NCBI GenBank assembly: GCA_902806565.1
Contig: CADCXA010000006.1
Span: 992,001-1,056,000, forward strand
Direction of reading: 5' to 3'
Length of the DNA: 64,000 nucleotides
Source: Hypoxylon rubiginosum
Taxonomy: Eukaryota; Ascomycota; Sordariomycetes; Xylariales; Hypoxylaceae
Shown here: piece by piece, positions 23,132 to 35,400 of the stretch
Position numbering within the stretch: position 1 is the stretch's first letter
Layout of the letters: every line of letters starts with the position of its first letter
Program-made: the position numbers and the translations under genes
The notes under the pieces: model-generated
Databases searched by the model: none
Told to the model about the DNA's origin: nothing
The model's input: the letters and a program-made list of their open reading frames with translations, nothing else

Positions 23132-24318
23132 GATGACGAGGCCGCTTCTCGAGAGATCGCTCCTCAGAACCCTGTCTACCCAGACCCGACTGAATGTACA
23201 GGCCTCCCGTGAAAAAAGGGGGCGCGACGGGGTGTAGGTGGAATTCGTCTCGGTTCAAGATTGGCCACGAAGTGGTTGATATGTTTTAATGGTATATGGT
23301 GGTGGGATGAGCGATGAAGTAACGTTGCTCTTCTCATGGCACTTGAGGTGGGTGGGCGTACCCTTTTTGGGGAGAAACGCTTACTTGTTAGCTCTTGCTG
23401 TCTGTAACAACATTCGACACTGATGAGAGCACGACAGGGCGTTGGGAATATGGCTGCTGCATTGTGGTGCGTTTGACCGCAAGAGCTTGGCCATACCTTC
23501 GGGTTGATATCGATATATGTACGTATCTGGCTGGGCATACACATAAAAAAGCGGTGTTCAAGGGAAAGGAAGGGTATTGCTTCATATGATATTATCATTT
23601 AGGCGTTGAGGGGGACAGGGTGGGCAAGAAAGGGGCCTACGGTATATCCGTCCTCGGGAGTCTGGTCTTCATTTCGACCGTCTATATTAGCTAGCCGATA
23701 CACGTAAGCTCAGTGCAATGAATCAAATTATGTTATTAATTTCAAGTCTTAATGTGATTTCGAGTGTCTTATACTATTGTAGCAATAATATTCTTGAGAA
23801 TACACAGTCTGAGTACCTAGTCGAGGCTCTTAATATACAGTTCCAGTATTAAAGCGTATTCCATTTGTAGCCTATAGCGATTATGGAATTGATAGAGAAT
23901 AGTAAAGTGGGTCAACTGCAAAGCTGCGTTGGTGTTGGTCTGTGCGCAGACAACCGTATGTAAACATTGGGGGGAGGAACAATGTTCGCGCCTCGTCAAC
24001 CCCCAATACCAATACCAATACCCTCAGACCCTGCAACGCTCAAATTCGGCCGATCCGCATACGAACCCAGTCGAACGAGGGAAAAAAACAACATCGATAT
24101 ATATGCCGTGCTCTACGATACTCATGCAATTCGAGCTGTAATTCGATATAATTGAGCTCGTCGCCAATTGACGCGGTTTCAGCCTCGCATTTCGCGCCCC
24201 GTTCAATCTCAATTCCCAATCGATTACGCTTTCGTCTCCCCGTCACGACTCACGCGAACAACCTTTTTTCTACTCAACCGAAATATCTCGAACAAATGCG
24301 CCAACAACCCCAGCGTCC
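23132..24318. other. Intergenic region, atfA 3' side / dsn1 promoter
   Basis: About 1.2 kb holding the atfA 3' UTR and the dsn1 promoter. Open frames on the minus strand at 23176-23598 show no family features. Nothing else is recognised. Confidence 0.4.
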
Positions 24319-26030
24319 ATGACTACCCTCGTGCAGACCCGTCAGCCACTACAAGTCCTGAGCATGAGCAATCAGCCCAAGCGCCGCAGGAGCTCGCGCC
24401 TTGCCGGTAGGTCACCGATATCCAACCGCGAATGGGAGGATAAGAGCTTGTAGCAAACCCACGGGATAAGCCACTAACAGTAATTTGTAATAGCATATGA
24501 TGAGCAGGATGGCGATTTTCATTTCACACGAGGAACTAAGCGGATAAAAACACGACCGGAACCGATACCTGAGGATGAACCAGCACCAGCTGCCGCCCCA
24601 GCACCGGCACCGAGAAAAGGTAGGCCGCCGAAGAATAATAAAGAAAATAGAGACCGTGAAGTACAGCCGCCGCAACCAGCACCGGCACCGGCACCAAGGA
24701 GGAACGCGAAACGAAGATCGAGTCAAATAACATCTGATCAGGATGAAGCACCCGCACCCGCACTCGTACCCGCACCATCCCCTCCCCCGGCACCGCCGCA
24801 AAGAAATACGCGACGGAGAGGCCGACCATCCGTGGAAAAGCAGGAGAAGGAACCGGTAAAAGCTACGAATAAAGCTAGCAGGAAAGAGAAGCAACAAGAA
24901 GAGGTGGTACCAGAGCCGATGGAAGATGAGGTTCATGAGGAGGTAGCTCAACCAACGCCCGTAGACAAGCACAAAGCGAGAGGGAGGAACAATGTCGCAG
25001 AATCTGAACAGATTGCGCTACCGTTTAGTGATACGCCGATAATAAACCGCAACAAAGAGATGCGGAGGAAAACTGGCGCTCGCAGAAGCAGTCTGGGCAT
25101 GCGCGGTCGACGAGCGAGCTCTCTCATCGAGAGCGGCAATAATGCGATACCACATAAAGCGGTGGATTCTGCCGAGTTTTACAAACATATCGAGGCTGAG
25201 CTGGTAGAGACGCGCCGTATGAAGCAACTTCTCACATGGTGCGGAGAGCGGGCGCTGTCGGAAAAGCCGTCGCTGGGATCTAAGGACTCTAACGTAGTTC
25301 TTGGGGGTAAGGAATTCCTCTCAAAATTACAATGCGCTCGGCTGGTTTCGCAAGCTAACATTCACATCGCAGCCCGAGCGATCCAGGACCAGTTACTAAA
25401 GGATTTTTCCGCAAAATCGGAGTTCTCAGATTGGTTTTCGCGAGAAGAAGTACCGCGACCCCCGGCAATAGTGAAACCGAATCCGCGGAACGTCGAGCAC
25501 GAGGAGAAGATAGCAGCATTAGAAGAGAGAATAAAACGGTATGCGCCGAGCTCGTAGAGCCGTGACTGGGAACTATGGTTACTGACAAAGGGTACAGGTT
25601 AAGAGGAGAAAAGAAGATGTGGCAGTCTCTCAAACAGCCGCCTCCGGAATTACCACCGCTGTTCCCGTCGTCGGAGACAGATAAACTACCATTACCAGAC
25701 GCTTCCCTCCTGGACTCAGACGAGGCGCGAATACTAGCCTCCCTTACCGATACATCTGCTTCGATAAGACCGCAGAAGATCCAGTCCGAGCTTCAGACCT
25801 TCCAGGCATCTCTTGAGTACAAGATCGATCATCTGCTCGATAATGTACATAGGCTGGAGCACCGGATAGCAGCGGGAGGCCAGCAAGCGGACCGGGTCCT
25901 GGCCTCGAGCGCAGCGCGGTTAAAAGAGCGGGAGGAGAAGGAAAGGTTGAGCGCCGGTACGAAGGATATGCCAGTCATGGAGGTCCTGAGGAGCTTAGGC
26001 CGGATATTACCACCGGAAGGCGGCGGGTGA
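24319..26030 (+). CDS. dsn1: Mis12/MIND kinetochore complex subunit Dsn1/Mis13
   Basis: Three exons (24319-24406, 24494-25538, 25598-26030) total 1566 nt, 521 residues. Introns have GTAGGT/TAG and GTATGC/CAG ends and keep frame. The N-terminal half is disordered, with Ala/Pro repeats (PAPAPAPR type) and basic AT-hook-like GRPPK motifs (near 70 and 140). The conserved Dsn1 block begins near residue 250: RRSSLGMRGRRASSLIESG, which contains the paired Aurora B-type phosphosites, then HKAVDSAEFYKHIEAELVET and MKQLLTWCGERAL. A coiled-coil C-terminus follows (EYKIDHLLDNVHRLEHRIA). Dsn1 links the inner kinetochore protein CENP-C to Ndc80 and Knl1, and the RRxS motifs control CENP-C binding. ATG at 24319 precedes the basic RRRSSR segment; an upstream start is not excluded. 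Confidence 0.9.
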
Positions 26031-26993
26031 GAGGAAAGATTTCCGGTTCGCGTTTTAACGAATTGGAAATACAATTTTTTAATTTTTTTCACTCGTTTCC
26101 GGCCTTTGCTCGGAGGACATCGGAAAGGGGGGAGAAGGGGAAACGAAGTTTGGAAGATACCTGATACCACACACATCCATCGAATGAAGGAAAAAGGGGT
26201 TGGGAAGGCGTTCGTGCATGCAAAGCAGACCAGTTTTATTTTTTCTTTCTTGATATCCCTTTTCTTTTTTTTCCAAAGGAGGAGGCGGCCTGGCTCCCGG
26301 TGTTTGGCTCGGTTGTAAATGAGACGAAGATCATGAGATAACCCCCTCGAGGCAAATGAAGATACAGCAAAGTTTGTTTAAGAGGTTAGGCGTGTATGCG
26401 TTTTTTTGACAGTACCTATGCTTGCCATCACTACTATGTATTGCTACCTGTTGATTGAGCACAGTGCTATAAGTCAACTGGCTGACTGGCTCAATGGTTA
26501 AAGGGTATTAAGAGACGAGACGTGAGTGTGAGACGGGTTGTTTCGAACTCTAGGCTGATATCTCCCCCTTTTAATGACGGGGCTTGATCGACTACTTGAT
26601 TGCTTTGCTCATGCGCGCTTCCGATACCCCGACTCAGCTTTCTCACCTGAAGTGTTGAGCGGTATAAGCAAGAGGTTTATACGGGGTGCGAGTGAACTCG
26701 TTAGTAGGCTATAAAAATATATACGAGAAGACATTAGTGGTGCCATTATGGTTGAATTTCACGTCCATATACACACATCAAAATAACAGATCATACACAA
26801 TATCATATACATATTCCGGTCGACATTACCTATCGACTGGGTCATATAATCCATATACAGTATCAGCAGCATATAAACACATCACCAAACCCATCTTGAG
26901 AGGTTCTTCTCTTCTTCTCCCCCTTCTCCCCCTTTTCCCCTTAGCAGCGACCATCGTCCACATCCGGACATATCCTCCTCCTCCTCCTCCTCC
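26031..26993. other. Convergent 3' region, dsn1 / sdh5
   Basis: Should contain both 3' UTRs. A tRNA-like A-box is found near 26487 but no cloverleaf can be folded. A TCC microsatellite abuts the sdh5 stop codon. Confidence 0.45.
26973..26993. repeat. TCC trinucleotide repeat at the sdh5 stop codon
   Basis: Seven TCC units lie immediately 3' of the sdh5 stop (TCA on the plus strand at 26994-26996), so a change in repeat number would alter only the 3' UTR. Confidence 0.85.
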
Positions 26994-28052
26994 TCACGGC
27001 CCCCGCAGCGCCGGCATAAACGCCATACCCCCCTTCTCCTGCGCGCGCGCCTTGACGTGGTCGCGCAGCAGCCGCAGCACCTCGCTCTCGCGCCACCGCG
27101 CCGGAACCGGCCGGTACGCCGGCTTGAAGGTGCCGACCGTCTGCGCCCACTCGCCCGTCTCGCGCGGCGACGAGCCGCTGCTGTTGCTGCGGTACGGCTC
27201 CTCGGCCGCTGCGGCGGCGGCGGCGGCGGCTGCTTCTTTGCCCTCGCCCGCGTCGCCCGTGCGTATGCTGCCGCCCGTGCTGACGGGCCCTGGGGTTGCG
27301 TGGGTCGAGGTGGATGTGGCGGGTGGCGGCGTGGCCTCCGAGATGGCGGCTTCGGCGCCGCCGGCGTAGGACGGCGAGCTCGTGTCGGCGGTCGCTATCG
27401 AGGGCGTCGCGGGAGAAGCGCCGGACGGAGACGGGGAAGAAGAGGATTCGGCGGAGGCCGACACGGTGTTGGGGGGCGGCTCCTGCGTGGCCCAGTAGTA
27501 GATGTCCCAGTCGTTCTCGTCGAGGAAGCGGTCGAACTGGGCCATCTGGTCGCGGGTCATGGTGGGCAGGTACGTGTCCGCGAAGGTGGACAGAAGCAGG
27601 TCGGCCTCGAGGGTCCCGCGCTTGCGGCTCTGGTCTGCGGCGTTTGTTAGTCTGGCACTTTCATCTCCATATGTCCCTTTTTTTTTAACTCCTCCCTCCT
27701 CCCCCCTTCCCAATTAGAAGCTATAGTTCTCATACCCACCTTACGAAAAGTAACGATGACAAGAATCGGAGAACTTACAGACGAGCCGTGCGCGTATCGT
27801 GGCGTCGTCCTCGCCCGCCCGCCGCATGGGCTCGATGCGGAACTCGGTGCCCTCGAGCTCGCCCACGCCTACGTCGTCGTTTTGTGGCCGCTGCTTGTGC
27901 GGCTCCATCGGCGGGGCATGGGGGAAGACGCTCGCTCGGAGGGCGGGCGTGGTGCCCAGGAGGCGGCGGGAGAGGAGGAGGTGGCGGGAGAATCGAGGGG
28001 ACGACGACCTCTGCGCCGCGCGCAGGATGCTTCGCGGTGCTGCGGATGCCAT
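26994..28052 (-). CDS. sdh5: Succinate dehydrogenase assembly factor 2 (Sdh5/SDHAF2), with long insert
   Basis: Two exons (28052-27779, 27634-26994) give 304 residues; the intron is phase 1 and joins ARLV to [10 protein letters not shown]. The Arg/Ser-rich N-terminus (about residues 1-45) is a mitochondrial targeting sequence. The core is typical of the flavinator that promotes covalent FAD attachment to Sdh1: [19 protein letters not shown], then [14 protein letters not shown] (near 145). Normal homologues continue directly or after a short linker. Here about 90-100 residues rich in Ser, Pro, Thr and Ala intervene, including a run of ten Ala (27208-27237 area), before [21 protein letters not shown] and the C-terminal helix. 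The protein is almost twice the yeast length (162). It acts in the mitochondrial matrix on complex II. Confidence 0.9.
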
Positions 28053-28955
28053 TTTTCGCCTTTCCTTATTTGCCCGTAGCCGGCTATGTTGTATTCGTGT
28101 GCCCCTCCACTTATGTTCTTACTCTTGAGGATGTAGACACCAGTTCAATTGGAAAGGCTTTGTCGTGGAATGAATGGCGGTGGTAGTTGGTTACCAATCG
28201 TTGACGTGGTTCCTCAGGTTAGCTTGAGGTTAGGGATAGCTTTGACGAAAAATGTCCCGATAATAATTGTCAATTGGAGCTTTGTAATTCGCAGATCCGC
28301 ACGTAATGAGAAGAATTGCCGAGGCCACCCGTCCACCCGTCCGTCCCCGCCGAGCCGCTGTCCGCCCGCCGTCCGCCCGCCGTCCGAACGAATGTCACTT
28401 TTTAAATGTCACTTTCCTGGTTAAGCCTCATGTTTCGTGATGTGCTTATGTAGCTAATTTGTTTTATAAGCTTAGACTATCTAGAGTGAAAACATTAGTA
28501 GCTACTTAGACCGAATGAGATAGCTACCCCTATGCTTAATGCTTCATTATAAGCTGTAAGTTTTCTACGTCTAAACATATTAGCATCAGAGAATAAGAAT
28601 GGGCAACTTATTATAGCCTCTTGCGATTCAAAGTGTTATCCGTTTATTTTATATTCGCCTCTCGACTCCGTAGCGTCAGAAGACGCCTTTACATATTATA
28701 CGTACAAGGCATGAAATATGTCGTGCTTCATGCCGTCGTGTCCATTTTTCGCCTTCCGGAATACTTGGCCGTAATCACGCCTTAGCCACCCCCTTTCCCC
28801 CCTAAAGATGTGTAAAATCCAAAGGACTCCTTTCACCACGGCGAAGTCGTCAAGTCTCGCTGAGACAGGAAGCCCCGTCCGTCTTGTCTTGTTTAGTCTA
28901 GCTTGTCCGATCCAACAAAACGTCCATCATTGAACCGCTCCAACAAATGATTCGC
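28053..28955. other. Intergenic region, sdh5 promoter / erv25 3' side
   Basis: About 0.9 kb with the sdh5 promoter and erv25 3' UTR. A short CCGTCC/CCGCCC-type imperfect repeat is present at 28330-28385. No gene is recognised. Confidence 0.4.
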
Positions 28956-29817
28956 TCAGATTAAGTGCTTCGATCGGAAGTAGGCGCGGAGGTACATGAT
29001 CTGCCATCCCCAGAGCCCGATCAGCAGGAACGTGGTGCCTATACCGAACCATTTGACGCGGGTGTTGGTGCTCTCGTTGGTGTCGCGCAGCTTTTGCTCG
29101 CGCCCCCGTAGGTAGTCCATCTCGCGGACGATCTCGGCGATGGACTCCTCGATGCGGCGCAGCTCCGTCTCGACGGGCTTCAGCTTCTCGGTGGCCTGGA
29201 TGGCGGACCAGTCCTTGGCGTCGGCGCCGATGTCGATGTCGAGCTCGACGTGTCGGCTCGGGTTGTTCATGCGCGCTGGTTTGAATTGGTTAAGAGCTTG
29301 TGTTTTGGACTCGCGTTTTAGCCTCCTTTTCCCCTTCCCTCACAGTAGTAGATGGAGAAGAAGGAAAAAGAAAAAGACAAGGGGAAGAAAACTTACAATG
29401 GGTCATGATGTTCTCGAAGCACACGTCGAAGGCGGCGTCGGCGTGCGAAGTGAAGACGGTGCGTTGCTCGCCGACTACGTCCTTAGGTTTTCCGTACTCG
29501 TTGCCAACGTTATCCAAGATCTATATACCCGTATACAGCGTCAGCGAGTTTACCAAAGCGTATGTACCGTATATATATATATGATGGGTATTCGTAGAAC
29601 GTACGTGTATATTGACGATCATGCCGTCTCCTTTGCTTCCGCCGACCGTAGCTGTAACGACGACTAAAGTGTCCTTCGCGACGAAATTCCGTATGCATCG
29701 TTCCTTTTTCGCATCGTTCGGTCCGCGTGCTTGGAGGTCGAATTTCAAAGCGTTGACGGAAGCGATCAGGAGCACGAGGCCGCAGATGTACTGCAGCAGT
29801 GCTCGTGGCAAAGCCAT
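28956..29817 (-). CDS. erv25: p24-family COPII cargo receptor Erv25
   Basis: Three exons (29817-29605, 29520-29397, 29275-28956) total 657 nt, 218 residues, the usual p24 length. Introns have GTACGT/TAG and GTAAGT/CAG ends and keep frame. Features in order: signal peptide (residues 1-23, [17 protein letters not shown]); GOLD domain with its paired cysteines (ERCIRNF and FDVCFENI); a coiled-coil ([20 protein letters not shown]); one membrane segment near the C-terminus ([17 protein letters not shown]); and the short cytosolic tail [10 protein letters not shown] with aromatic and terminal hydrophobic signals for COPI/COPII. Erv25 forms a heteromer with Emp24 and cycles between ER and Golgi, selecting GPI-anchored cargo. 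The upstream frame is open for some codons, but ATG at 29817 starts the signal peptide. Confidence 0.93.
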
Positions 29818-30220
29818 TGTATCGTAGTGTTGGGGACAGAAGAGTTTGGTCCTTTGCTCTCCCGAGTTGCGAAAGGGGAGAATGTCGAATTGCTTAGGAC
29901 CCGGGACTTGGGATCTGGAGCTAAGAAGTTTAGGGATGCGTCCATTGTAGCTTTGTAGCTTGGTACCGGGTGGTAATACGTGTTCAAGTGTCTGGCCAAT
30001 AAAATCCGAGACACCCCTGATATCCCTGTAGCCTTGCAGCTTATAGATCACGTGCACGGAGCCTCACCAATTGACTTGCTTAAGTGGGTCCTTTTTCTAT
30101 TTCGCGTCCAAGCTCCATTTCGTATCTTCCGCATTCGCGACAAATCTCCTTCTCTTTTACCTACCTAATTCATACCAAGTCTCTCATCTTTAGATCGCAG
30201 CGAAGCCAACAACCGTCAAG
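29818..30220. other. Divergent promoter region, erv25 / U1-C
   Basis: A 403-nt region between two divergent housekeeping genes. It must hold both promoters. No clear TATA or other named element is seen. Confidence 0.5.
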
Positions 30221-31041
30221 ATGCCGAAATGTATGTTATCTAATATCGCTATAATACCCTTTTTTTATACCAGAAAATCGGAATTTAATTCTGTATACTA
30301 CCTAGAGCAACGATGCTAACAATCTTGCCACAGTCTTCTGCGACTACTGCGACGTCTACCTGACACACGACTCCATGAGTGTGCGCAAGGCCCACAACAG
30401 CGGTCGCAACCACTTACGAAACGTCGTCGACTATTACCAGCAGATTGGACACGAGAAGGCCCAGTCAGTTATCGATTCCATCACCTCGTCGTACGCCGCC
30501 GAAGGCCAAGCCCATGCGAATCCCATGCTCCCCCAAAACCAGCCAGGAGGAGCAGCAGCTGCTGCCGCCGCCGCCGCAGCTGGCTTCCCCGCCGGCATGG
30601 GCATGCCACCACCTCCCTTCAGCTTCCCCGGTGGCATGCCGCCTCCGCTGTTCCCTGGAGTGCCCGGCGGTATGCCGCCCCCACCCGGTGCGTTCCCGCA
30701 GGGTATGCCTCGTAAGTTCGCTCCTTATCGCGCCGCTTCACGTAATTACAACTATCTAACTTGCGATGCGCGACACAGCCCCGCCTGGCCAAGGTGGTCG
30801 AGGACTTCCGCCGCCGTTCCCGCCTGGACCCAGCGGCCTGCCCGTTCCCCCGCCAGGTGCTATTCTCCCGTTCCCTCCGCCGGGCGGCCTGCCATTCCCG
30901 CCTCCGGGGGTAGGTGGTAACGCGCCGCCGTTCCCCTTCCCCGGCATGCCGCCGCCAGGCCAGGGATTCCCCGGTAGCGGACCGTCGCCGCCGGGAGGAA
31001 TCGGCGGCTTCCCCCCTCCGCCCGGCGCTCCCGGCCGCTAG
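30221..31041 (+). CDS. yhc1: U1 snRNP protein C (U1-C)
   Basis: Three exons (30221-30230, 30334-30711, 30779-31041) total 651 nt, 216 residues. The first coding exon is only 10 nt (ATG CCG AAA T). The U1-C C2H2-type zinc finger fills residues 1-35: Cys6, Cys9, His24 and His30 in [17 protein letters not shown] and [12 protein letters not shown] helix follows ([18 protein letters not shown]). The rest is low complexity: an alanine run near residue 83, then Pro/Gly/Met-rich repeats ([12 protein letters not shown] and similar) to the end. U1-C stabilises pairing of U1 snRNA with the 5' splice site. Intron 2 lies inside the Pro-rich tail. The family call is secure. Confidence 0.95.
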
Positions 31042-32495
31042 GAGCGCCCAGCAGATCACGATGCCAGCAAGGATCTCCCACCGATAAGGCAATTGTTTCC
31101 GAAATTAGTTAGTAGCCGACGCATACCAATTGTACATGCTCAAGCGGTATGGGAGGACCTGCTTTAATAAAGGCCCGAACTGTACGACCCAAGACGAGGG
31201 CTTATTTTGAACGACGGGAACGGAAATAGTTCCGCTGCAAAGAAGGGAAAAGGCGCGACGACAGAGGATAGCGAGGAGTCCCCAGGACAACCGCAACCAA
31301 TGGTGCTACCGTCGCAAAATGCTTACCCTTGCGGCGAAGAGAGGATCGAGACATTAAATTTCCAACAAGATGGCGATATGATCCTTACCTGCGTAGGTAT
31401 CGAGAGATTAAATGAGATAGATTATATCCAGAGACGGGCGGAAACTACATAAGTAAAAAATCACTGAGAACCAATGGAAACTTGGTCACAGGATACGGCA
31501 TGAATGAGGATACCTTCTTCGGGCATTGAAAAAAGGGGAAGAGGCGTTGGCCGGTTTGATTGGCCTTTTTTTTTTTTTTCTCTTGGGGAATATACCACTT
31601 CAGTCAGCATGTCTGTCATTCAGAGCAAAATCCAGAGTACTACTGCGTTTTTCGGACAATGTACAATAATGGAGAGCTTATGAAAAGCACTAATCATAAT
31701 TGCACGTAGGCTTAGTGATGAATTATGTTTGAAATTCTTTCCTATATCTTGTCATGACCTGCCTTAGATGAAACCAACTGTTGCCCATCTTACACGACAT
31801 CTAACAGTGCTAAGAATAGCCGGATACAGCTGGCGACATTTAGACCAGCAAGACCAAAGATATCCTAAGATCCATAAACCAGAAAAGGAACGGGGCAACT
31901 CATATATCACTTGTAAGATGGCAGGTACTCGGACAGATTTCTTCTCATTTCGTAAACTCCGTTAAAAGGCAACACGACGTGCAAAAAAAGCAAGAGCTGA
32001 ACAAAAAGGGGGTGACAGACATCCTCATCGCATTCATTCCCATTTCCGTTTATCTCTCCCTCCCGTACCCCTCCCTAACCAAACCCCCCTGTTTCCGCAA
32101 TCCCCTTTCTCTAAAATAGCATCCCATATCCAGTGCTAGAAGAAAGAAAAAATAAACCTCGCGCCTCGTCTCCCTTTTTTTAAGCCGGTCGGTGTATCAT
32201 GAGGGAAAAAATGGGCCCAGCGAGCAAGGAAAAAGCAAAATACTAGTGAGCAATCGTAACGTTGGGGGGGGTCGTTTTGTCGTAGCTCATATGCGTCGTA
32301 AAATAAAGCAACAATGGGTCGTCAAGATAATAGTTGATGAGGGTGTTGTGTTGGTGATGGGGTTAGTACAAGCAATGACAACAAAAATGACACGTTGGCA
32401 ACGAGAAAGGTGCTGATCGGCGTCAGGTAGCGGACCGCTCCAATGGCAATGGGTGATGTACGCGGAGAGCTGTCATTGGAAAGCGCAGGGGAAGA
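31042..32495. other. Convergent 3' region, U1-C / 1106-residue protein
   Basis: About 1.45 kb with T- and A-tracts (for example 31567-31580) and pyrimidine-rich DNA (32035-32110). The small open frames have no recognisable features. Confidence 0.4.
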
Positions 32496-35400
32496 TTAAA
32501 CACGGTTGACTTCTCGACGGTGTTGCACCTCTGGTCGTTGACGGTATATCTTCCCGTTCGGTGCAGACTGGATATGCGATGCGGTCTGGTACGAAGGTCC
32601 CTTGTAGCTGTTGCGCTTGATGACCTCACCCACTCCGTCTCTGACCTCGCGCGGACCGCTTATCTTCTGTCGGAGAGCATCCGTGCGTTTCTGCCGTCTG
32701 TGTTCGCTCAGGCGCCGTTGCAAGTTTTGCGGTCGATACTGTTCCAGCTTGTCCTGCCAACCGGGGAAGAGCCTGCGTCCCCGATCGTCCACGCGCTTCT
32801 CAACTGCCCACACGCGTCGGTGTGCCTGATCAGGCGCGGTGGAAGGCCGTCCTTCGGAGTCGTAATCACGGGAGCTGCGGCGGCTGCTCCAGTCGAGACT
32901 GCTATAACTATCACGATGCTTCATCACACGGAGCCTACCGCTAGGAGTGCGTTTGACGGTGCGACGCTCCGGGCTATGCGGGCCGGGGGTTGTATAGTGA
33001 TTCTCGTCATCGACAGGCAAAATGGCAAACGTATTCCTAAGCCGGTCACTCAAGCTTCTGCGCCGAGGGTCTGGGCGGTTGTCCGCCGCTGGGTATCGAT
33101 ATACCCCGTCCACTTCTGGGCGCATATCATAGTTGTCATGGTCTCTGTCATAGTCCCAGTCATCACCTCCGTACATATCATCGTCGAAAGCTGGCCGCCA
33201 AAATGCATGTAACTTCGACTCGTCCGGCGGTGGTTCGTCAATCGTCGGGTACTGGTGTGGTTTTGCGCCCATGCTCCTCTCAAGCTCAGAATCTTCAGCC
33301 TTTTCTCTTCGAATTCCCTTTGTGAGGGATAGAGTGCGCGAGAGAAAACCAGAGGGTCTTGCATCTTCCCTGCTCTTGCGCAGACTGAAAGCCCGGCGCA
33401 CCAAAGACGGTCGTTTTGGGGCCACTTCGAAGTAATTCCCGAGCATCTTCTCTTTCTCGGCGGCTGGAGTGAGTCCAGATGGCGTAGCGGGGATGAACTT
33501 GATAGCAGGCGGCTCGGGAGGAGCACGCGGGTTTCTTAGAGGCGAGTCTACATCGTCCATCGAGAATTGAGGTTGGGGAGGTGTCACAGGGATACCGTCT
33601 GGGCCGCTTGCCGTAATCCTTGGATTGTCTAGGATTTTCTCCGTTTCCACGGCATCGCCCGCCTGGGCAGGCTCATCCTCTCGTATGGCGTTTGCAGCCG
33701 CCGCAGGATCGACGGGTTTGGACATATGGTGAACCATCAAAACGGATTTGTTTTGGTGTGGATAAATGTTCACCGCCATTGCTTCTGAAATATCTACTGC
33801 GGAATGAGTCCCGTTTGTCTCGACGGACGCTTGAGAAAACGGCGTGTTATGCGCTGTAAGTCGTTTGCCAAAGAATGGGTCACCGTTGTTGTCAACAAGC
33901 GATTTGCGGTCATGAGCAACATCTCTGTGCGACTCGACGGATGGGGCCGGCTGAAGTTGTCTCTGATCGGGACGCCTGCTAATATCCTCGACGGGAGGCG
34001 CACGTTCCACAGTGACCAGCGGTGGCTGGTGGTGCTGCTGCCGTTTGCTCTCCTGTTCTAGAATTGTATTATGCGCTTTCAAGCTCTCAGCAGTCAGTGA
34101 TCCAGCGCGGGAACCAGCCCTGGAGCCAGCCCTAGATCCATTTCTACTAGTCGGTGCCGAAAGAGAGGATCTGCGTATAGGAACGATTGGAGGGTAGTCC
34201 ATCGTTAGCTCTTCCACCGGAACTGACCCATCAGATCCCGATATTGACCTACCCCTCCGAGAAGGCTTATCAAAGTAAGGAGTCAGATCCTTCACTTTGG
34301 AAAGGTTTGATAGCGGCGGCGAACTAAGACTGTTGCTTCTCTTAGAGTGATGACTGCTCGTCGATCTAAGTGAAGGTGGCCCAGTGGCCTTCATAGAAGC
34401 CCTGCGATCGGGAATGACAACGACGGGAATCCCTCCGCTCTTCCAGACTTCGCGCCGAGCTTTACGACTGGCAATGGAGTTGGCTGTGCCGGTAGATGCT
34501 AAACTTTCTGATCGTACGGTACCGTCCATAGCCCTCATCGGAGGTCTTGCACGTTTCGCAATTTCCACCTGGCGGAGGGACGTATTCGCCGAGGAGCTCG
34601 ACGGTGAGATCTCGGAGCCAGAATCCCGGAGAAACGTTTGCTTCCTAACATGCCGCAATGTTTTCTGCCTCTGCGGAGGCGTCCCAACCAAAATAGCCTC
34701 CACAACTGTAGATACTGTAGAATTTGAAGACATCCCGGATGACCTCCTCACATCTGTACTTACCGAAGACCCGGAGGTAGACGGCGCAGTCGAACGCTTA
34801 TCCCGGTTGGCTGAGTCGGGAGGTGGTGAGGGATGCGTATGTAATCGATCTGATAGGGGCATCGAACGCAGAGCCTTTGTTGCGTTAGTCGGAGTGATTG
34901 TCACATCCTCAACCACTTCCACTTTTTGTCCATTAGTCTTCGGTTGAACACGTCGCTTCTCCACCCTGACATTCCTCTCGTATTTATTGTCCCATTCCTG
35001 TCCGACGTCGCTAGGAGAACTCCATTCACCGTCAAAAGCTGAAAACTCTCGTCTTGTCCTGGGTGTTAGAGTGTCGTCAGACTCGAGGCCTAAGCCTAGC
35101 CCTACGTCCGAAGTTTTTCTATGCCTCGAGTCAATTGAGCGCCTTCCCACACTCTGAGATGTGACGGAAGAAGACAACGGGGGCCGAGGAGTCGCTATCT
35201 TGTCGTCTTCTTCCGAGGAGTCTAAGTTCTCTCGCGCCGTCGTAAATGATTCACTACGAGAATCTGCTGTCGCCTTGGATGGAAAACGCTCTGATAAAAC
35301 GGGGCGGGGGGGTCTCGATCGGCGCTCGGGCTGTGGAGGGGTGACGTCGGGTGTAGGAGGACTCGTATGCTGCGGCGGAGTTCTAGGCGTGGTGCTTGCA

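Noticed and set aside
24412..24972. 186-codon minus-strand open frame
   Set aside because: Antisense shadow of the Ala/Pro-rich part of dsn1.
26475..26560. tRNA-like element: TGGCTCAATGG (A-box match) followed by GTTTCGAACTC (B-box-like)
   Set aside because: The flanking bases do not form acceptor, D or T stems, and no anticodon arm can be drawn. Probably chance.
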